Below are positions 52,601 through 64,000 of a DNA stretch of 64,000 nucleotides, piece after piece (positions within the stretch are counted from its first letter, which is position 1; every line of letters starts with the position of its first letter). This DNA comes from Piromyces finnis (lineage: Eukaryota; Neocallimastigomycota; Neocallimastigomycetes; Neocallimastigales; Neocallimastigaceae), in NCBI GenBank assembly GCA_002104945.1, contig MCFH01000025.1, forward strand, positions 124,001 through 188,000, read 5' to 3'. The notes under the pieces were generated by a model that did not search any database, was not told where the DNA came from, and saw only the letters and a list, made by a program, of their open reading frames with translations. A program made the position numbers and the translations under genes.

Positions 52601-53764
52601 TTATTATTATAAAGAAATTTACTTTCATTTAATTCTTTTTTACTTTGAAGAAAAACTTTTTCTTTTTTTAATTGATTATTACTTAATGAAGTTTCTATGT
52701 TATTAAGTGAAATATTTAATAACTAAATAATATTAAGATGATTTGTCCATACAATAATATATAGAACATAAAAAAATAAGATGTTAAAGAAAAAAAGTGT
52801 TTTTTTTATTTTTATTTAATGAGAAGTTCAAATATGAATATATATATTTATAATCACAAAAAGAAAAAAATACCAAATTCTTCCATTCATCATCAATTCT
52901 TATAAAGTATTTATTTAATTTATTTACATTAAACCACCATTTGAAATAGGAATTATTCCAACTTTTTTTTTTTGTTTCATTTTATAATTTAAAGGTAATT
53001 AATAAATATAAAATTATAATAATAGTAATATTAATAAATACTATGAATTTAAAAAAGAAAATATTATTTCAATTAAATAAGAATATCGTTTGAGAAACCT
53101 TTTTAGTTTTTCCAATAAGATGTTCACTTTATTATTTAGATTTATTAATGATGTGATTACAGGATGTTGCAGTGAATTGTTGGAATTATTTGATTTATTT
53201 GTAAAATAATCATATTGAAAATTAATTATATTAAAATGGGATAAATAAGCATCCTTTTTTCATTATTTAAAAATTAAAAAAGGTAGGATATATATATTAC
53301 ATATTATAATAATGTATTTTTTTAAATAGTTAATGATTAGTCTTTAATTAATGGATAAAAATATATATAAATATATATATACATATATGTTTAAAAAAAA
53401 AGATACATACCATTATTTTTGTTACTTTTTTTAACAATTCACTATCATTGGGATTACTATTTGATTTTTTTGAATTTGAATTTAATTTTAAAGTTAAATC
53501 TCGAGATACGAAACCCATTTCTAAAAGTTCATCTTTAATTAAATTTGGAAGAGAATGATGATTTTGATCAAGTATTGATGATTGTTGACCAACGACAGAT
53601 GTATTATTCATAGGGTTTAAATCATTTTGTTCATTTAATATTTTATTTTTTCCATTATCAATTTTACTTTCTTTCCATGAATCTGATAAATTATCATTTA
53701 CATTTCTAGAATATGCATTATTATAATAATTGTTGCCATTATTATAAGCAATACCAACACTCAT
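49658..53764 (-). CDS. Sel1-repeat (SLR) protein
   Basis: A multi-exon gene (about 13 exons). The first exon is 53764-53411 (118 codons, Asn/Ser-rich, starting MSVGIAYNN), and the last is 49735-49658 (AKKLGSKKAAERLKQLQ to a TAG). Further coding blocks read in order: about 53260-53107 (hydrophobic helix segment), about 52980-52875 (WNNSYFKWWFNVNKL), about 52725-52620, then Sel1 blocks to 49834. Roughly nine Sel1-like repeats are visible, for example EAMYMLGLMYEKGYGI, KAFGALGNIYENGVGV, KAQLALGKIYYYG, EAQVYLGLCYENGFGV and AAFNLGQLYET. They are solenoid-forming alpha-alpha repeats that serve as protein-binding scaffolds. In fungi, Sel1 proteins include the chitin-synthase activators Skt5/Chs4, but I see no C-terminal CaaX box here, so the role is unassigned. 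Interior exon borders are approximate. Confidence 0.8.
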
Positions 53765-55393
53765 TTTAAAATATTACTATTTAAAATTTATTAATGATTA
53801 AAAGGATAGAATTAAAATGGATTCTTGATATAACATAAAATTACTTTTTTATTATTATTATTATTTTTTTTTCTTAATTTTATTAATAATAATGTCTATT
53901 TTATATTATTATTATTATTGTTTCTAAAAAGAAAGAATAATAAAAAAAATGAAAAGAAAACAAAAATAATAATAATAATAATAATAATTTTACAATATAT
54001 TATTGTTATAATTATTAATTGATTGTAAATTATATAGAATATACTTAAACTTATTTATGATATAATGTATATTTTGGATAAAAAAGAATAAATGGTTTAT
54101 AATTTAAAATAAAACTTTATTTATATTTGATTTAATCATTAAACTATAGTTTAAAGTTTTTCTTTTCGTAGTTTTTAATAAAGTTATAAAAAAAGATTAT
54201 ATTTTTTTCAACCTTAAAATTATATTATCTTATTTTCTTCGATACTCTAACACAACAACAAATGTTTTTTGTTTATTAATAAAATATTATAAAATTTCAA
54301 ATTTCATGGGTCAAAGTTTAATAATAAAACATAACTATTTTTTTTTTTTACATATAAACTAAACAATTTATTTTTCTTTAAAAAATATTATTATTGTTGT
54401 TATTATGTTTATTATACAACCTGGAAAAAAAGTTGTTTTTTTTTTTTTTTTAATTTTACATTTTACAATAATCTATATATCTCTCTAATAACTTTTTTTA
54501 TAATACTTATAGAGATTAAAATATTTTTAATAATAATATTAATCTTTGAATTTTTACTGATTTTTTCAAAAAAAAAAAAAAAAAAAAATAAAATAAAAAT
54601 AAAAAATAAAAAGGTTTACAAAAAGTTATGCGATTTATAAACTAAAATAATCTAAAAAACTTTTTAGTTTTTTCGTTTTTTTTTTTTTTTTTTTTTTTAT
54701 ACAATTTTATTATAATAAAATTTAATATGAATGAGCAGTATAAAACTTTATTTTAAAAAGAAAAACGAAAAACCAATCCCCTAGATCAATTATATATCCA
54801 TAGTGAATAAAAATAAAATTTTGATTGTTTTTATTATTGTTGCAATTCATTTATCCATTAATTGTTTTTTACAATGAAAATAATAACTACTCTTTTTTAA
54901 AAATGAAAAAAGAAAAAAAGAAATTATATTTATGTAAAACTATATAAAGAATGGGGTTCCTATTTCCTGTTGATACAAAGTCTAGCTAGATACTTGATTA
55001 TAAAAATTAATAATAATAAGAATTTGCTTATTTATTTTAATGGTTATCTTTTTTTTTTTATTATTAATATTTTGTTTTGTTTGTATTACTTCATTTTTGA
55101 AATAAAACTTTTTATTATATTTTAATACATTTTATTATAATAATGGATTAAAGATGGTTTTTATTTATTGGAATTTATCTATTCTTGACATATTTTCTTG
55201 ATTTAGTTATGTATCATTTATAATGATTAAATGATACATAACCAAATCAAGAATAAATAAATTCCAATAAATAAAAATGTATTAATAGAATACACTTCAA
55301 AAAACTATTTGGTCATAACATTATAGAATATTTTAGAGGTATTCAAGTATTTTGATATTATAAAGTGTGATTATTGTTTTAATATGTTGATAT
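53765..55393. other. intergenic region between Sel1-repeat and NEDD8 genes
   Basis: AT-rich, with less AT-rich patches near 54765-54805 and 54950-55000. An imperfect hairpin lies at 55158-55277. No gene or known RNA is recognised. Confidence 0.5.
55158..55277. repeat. 120-base imperfect inverted repeat downstream of NEDD8
   Basis: Outer arms 55158-55177 and 55258-55277 pair perfectly over 20 bases. The next 11 pair with one mismatch. After a 13-base one-sided insertion, 55202-55220 pairs with 55228-55246 (19 bases, one mismatch) around a 7-base loop. It lies 117 bases beyond the NEDD8 stop codon, so it may be in that gene's 3' UTR. Confidence 0.85.
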
Positions 55394-56578
55394 TTAGTAA
55401 CCACCTCTTAAAGCTAAAACTAAATGAAGAACAGCACCACCAGTAATTTTGTATTCTTCAGCACTTCTAGAATCATCCCTATTTTTTTATTTTTTTATAG
55501 AATGAATGTTTATGTTAAAGTCTAATAATAATAAAACATTCTATATAAAATAGATAAACTTACATTTGTTTACCACCGAAAATTAATCTTTAGGGTTTTC
55601 AAAAAAATCATATTAAAAAAAAATAATTGTAAAAATATATTAATTAATATTCCATACTAATAATAAATTGTATTGAAGCATTTTTATTGTTACCTTTGTT
55701 GTGGTGGTGGAATACCTTCCTTTTCTTCAATTCTTTCCTTAATTCTGACAATCTAAATTTTAATTTTTAAAATAAAAAAGAATTTTTAATAATTTTATAA
55801 ATGTAATTATTTTGTAGTAAATACATATAAAATGAAATAAAACTTACTTGATCAGATGGTTCGATATCAATATCGATCTTTTTGGAAATAATATACCAAT
55901 TTTAATATAATAAATGAATTTTTTAAAAATAACGATTGATTTACAATTATTTTTAATAATGCCAAAAAAAAGTTTATAAATTAATATTTAGATATTAATA
56001 AAAAAAACAATTATTATATTAATTCATCAGCCAAATCAATTACAATTTTGAGGGGTTTTATTATTATTATTATTATTAATAATAATTTATTAACATTGTT
56101 AAAATTTTTATAATTATTTAAATTTAATATATCTTATACTTTAATAATAATTATTAAAATGTATACTAATTAAACAAAATTATAAAAATAAACTTACTTC
56201 CTTTCCTGTTAAAGTCTGATAATAATAAATTCAATTTTAATTTCAATAAATAAATTTTTGTTATCAATAGTTTTAGTAATGAATATATATAAAAAAAATA
56301 TTGTTAGATAAAAATAGTATAATTTAATATTTTTTTTTTTTTTAGATTAAATTAATATTTGGTAAATACTAAATTGAAATTGAAATTTTATTTTTTATTT
56401 GGATTTTTAAATATTATAAATGAACTTTATGTTTTCTTATTTTTTTTATTAATGTATGTTTAATTGTTCTATTTTTCAATTAATCTTTTATGTATCTTTT
56501 TGAAATGTATTCATACTTTCAATTCTATTTACTTTTCATTTAAATCTATTTTATTTTTACCTTAATCTTAATAAGCAT
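55394..56578 (-). CDS. NEDD8: NEDD8 ubiquitin-like modifier
   Basis: A 77-residue ubiquitin-like protein conjugated to cullins by the NAE/Ubc12 pathway to activate cullin-RING ligases. Six exons: 56578-56561, 56215-56198, 55877-55848, 55752-55694, 55587-55564 and 55478-55394 (18, 18, 30, 59, 24 and 85 nt, total 234 nt). Sequence features: MLIKIKTLTGKEI, then [28 protein letters not shown] and [10 protein letters not shown]. Ala at position 72 in LALRGG is the residue that separates NEDD8 from ubiquitin (Arg72). The conjugation terminus is Gly76, with a single Tyr to be removed by a NEDD8 protease. Ile44-patch equivalents and the Lys48-equivalent are retained. Confidence is high because every exon joins in frame to the expected length. 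Confidence 0.96.
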
Positions 56579-58332
56579 TTTGAAACTATATTAAAAATTA
56601 ATAGAAAAAAAAAATTATGGATGATTATATTTTTTATTTTATATTAATAATTAAAGTTTAAATATTAATAAATTTTAATATCAATTAATTTTTAATATTA
56701 GTTTTTTTTTTGGAGATGAAAAAAAAAACCCTTTTATTAGTAAGCAATAAGTAAAACTATTGTTTTTTATTAATTATTAATAAGAGAAAAGATCATGTTT
56801 TTCTAAATAGAAAAAAAGAAAATAATATATATTATATGTACTCATTTTTTTTATTTCATTAAATGCTATGAATGTATTTTGTATTATATTACCTAAAAGG
56901 ATTGATTAAATATAAATATGTTAAAGTTTAGTAAGAAAACTACATATAAAATATATAATCTTATTTTTAAGTTATATATCAATTCAATAAAAGTATTAAA
57001 AGTTATTATAAATATTTTTAGTTTTGGTAAATAATTATACCAAGTTTTCTTTTACATTATTAATTATATTTTAATTAAGGAAAGTTTACTAATTTTCAAT
57101 AGGATTATATAATTATTCCATTTTCCTTTAAATATTTTATATTAACTATAGTAATAATAATAAAAAATAAAATATTTATAAAGGGATGTAAAATGACTAT
57201 ATTGATATTCTTATACTAAAAAAGAAAAAATATTAAAAAAATATGTTAAAATTCTTTCTATAATACACTTTTTTTTTTTTTACTTACTTTAAAATATAAT
57301 TATTGTTTTCTTTTAAATGGGTAAACCTTTTTTTTTTTTTCTTTTTTATAAATAATACTTTATTTATAGATCTTTTATAATACATTTTTAAAATTATAAT
57401 TTCTATTAAAAAGTAGTTTAACCTTTTTTAATAATCTATTATTATTATTTATATTTAAAAAAAAAAAAGATATAAAGAAGACTTCAATACTTCATAATTT
57501 ATAAAGTTTATATGAGATGATGACTATAAAAATAAACGTTAAAGTATAATAAAATAAAAAAAAAAAAAACTAATTATATTTAAAAATTATTATTGTCATT
57601 GAAAATATATAATAAAAATATAAGTTAATTATTAGCAATTAAAATTATTAGTAAAATACTTATTCTTAATTATAATTATATATGTTTTTTTTTTTTCTAT
57701 TAATATAGAATACTTTCAAGAATTTTATTTTTTATAATAAATAATTAAACATAAAAAAATAGATAATAAGAATTAAATATAATATAATATATAACAAGAA
57801 AACTTGTATTAGCAAGTGAGGAAAAAAGATGATTATTTAATGTGTTCACTGAGTATAAAGAAAAATTCAAAATAAAAAAACAAATATAAACATATTTATA
57901 GAATAAAAATATTATCGAAAAATAGAGAATAAAGTATTAAAAAAATGTTGAAATTTTCGCTATATTTCCATATAATAATAATAATTAACTTTTTTTTTTT
58001 TTATTCAATATTTCTATATCTTATAAAACTATATTAATAGTACAACAAAATAAAATATAATATTAATAATAGTAAAAAAAAGAAAACTTGAAAATATTCA
58101 TCACTAAAAAGCTTCAAATAATAAAGATATATTGGGTTGAAATTTATTCATTTTAATGATTTTATAAGATATAATACTTTACATTATATCTTATAAAATT
58201 TTAAAAATATATATATATATATTTATATATATGTATAATATTTAATGAATGTCATAAAATAATAACAAAATAGATTGAGTTAATAATAGATTATAATATA
58301 TATAATAACAATCAATTAATTATATATTTAAC
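56579..58332. other. divergent intergenic region between NEDD8 and RasGAP
   Basis: About 1.75 kb AT-rich, holding both promoters. A perfect 17-bp inverted repeat (58159-58175 and 58183-58199, 7-base loop) lies 130 bases upstream of the RasGAP start. No gene is seen. Confidence 0.5.
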
Positions 58333-63956
<5,624 letters not shown>

Positions 63957-64000
63957 ACAAAGTTGAAAAAAAAATATTAATGTAATGAAATTATATTTTT

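Overview
The window is from a very AT-rich, intron-rich eukaryotic nuclear genome. Exons are short, introns are mostly 70-350 bases with GTA..AG borders, intergenic DNA is dominated by A/T homopolymers and AAT or AAAT microsatellites, and proteins carry Asn/Ser-rich tracts. The gene set (SCAR/WAVE, CYRI, DH-PH RhoGEF, RasGAP, SRSF1-type SR protein, FKBP-TPR, NEDD8, Sel1-repeat protein, an Inn1/Fic1-like C2 protein) fits a zoosporic fungus. The extreme AT content makes an anaerobic gut fungus (Neocallimastigomycota) my best guess. A dictyostelid-like amoeba is the main alternative. This assignment is inference, not demonstrated.

Layout. 2171-13813 (minus strand) is one composite insertion of two diverged single-ORF LINE retrotransposons in head-to-tail order. 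It is flanked as a pair by one 13-bp target-site duplication. The poly(A) tail of the upstream element (B, 8012-13813) joins directly to the 5' monomer repeats of the downstream element (A, 2171-8011). Each reading frame is intact except for one in-frame stop.

14.4-29.0 kb is gene-dense: an SRSF1-type splicing factor (-), SCAR/WAVE (+), an IQ-DH-PH Rho guanine-nucleotide exchange factor (-) and CYRI (-). CYRI is the Rac1-binding antagonist of the SCAR/WAVE complex. A Rho/Rac activator candidate, the Arp2/3 activator and its inhibitor therefore lie within about 11 kb, the most striking functional arrangement in the window.

29.0-37.1 kb is an 8-kb AT-rich desert with microsatellites and hairpins. 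37.1-48.6 kb carries three plus-strand genes: a C2-domain protein with a huge disordered tail, an FKBP-TPR immunophilin with a repetitive Cys/Gly-rich N-terminus, and a small protein with an F1-ATPase-inhibitor-like segment. 49.7-56.6 kb carries a Sel1-repeat protein and a six-exon NEDD8 gene on the minus strand. 58.3 kb to the right end is a RasGAP whose catalytic domain is split by a roughly 770-residue low-complexity insertion.

Exon borders were deduced by hand from reading-frame continuity, GT/AG signals and family conservation. For the genes with listed exons the summed lengths are divisible by three. Individual borders could still be off by a few bases.
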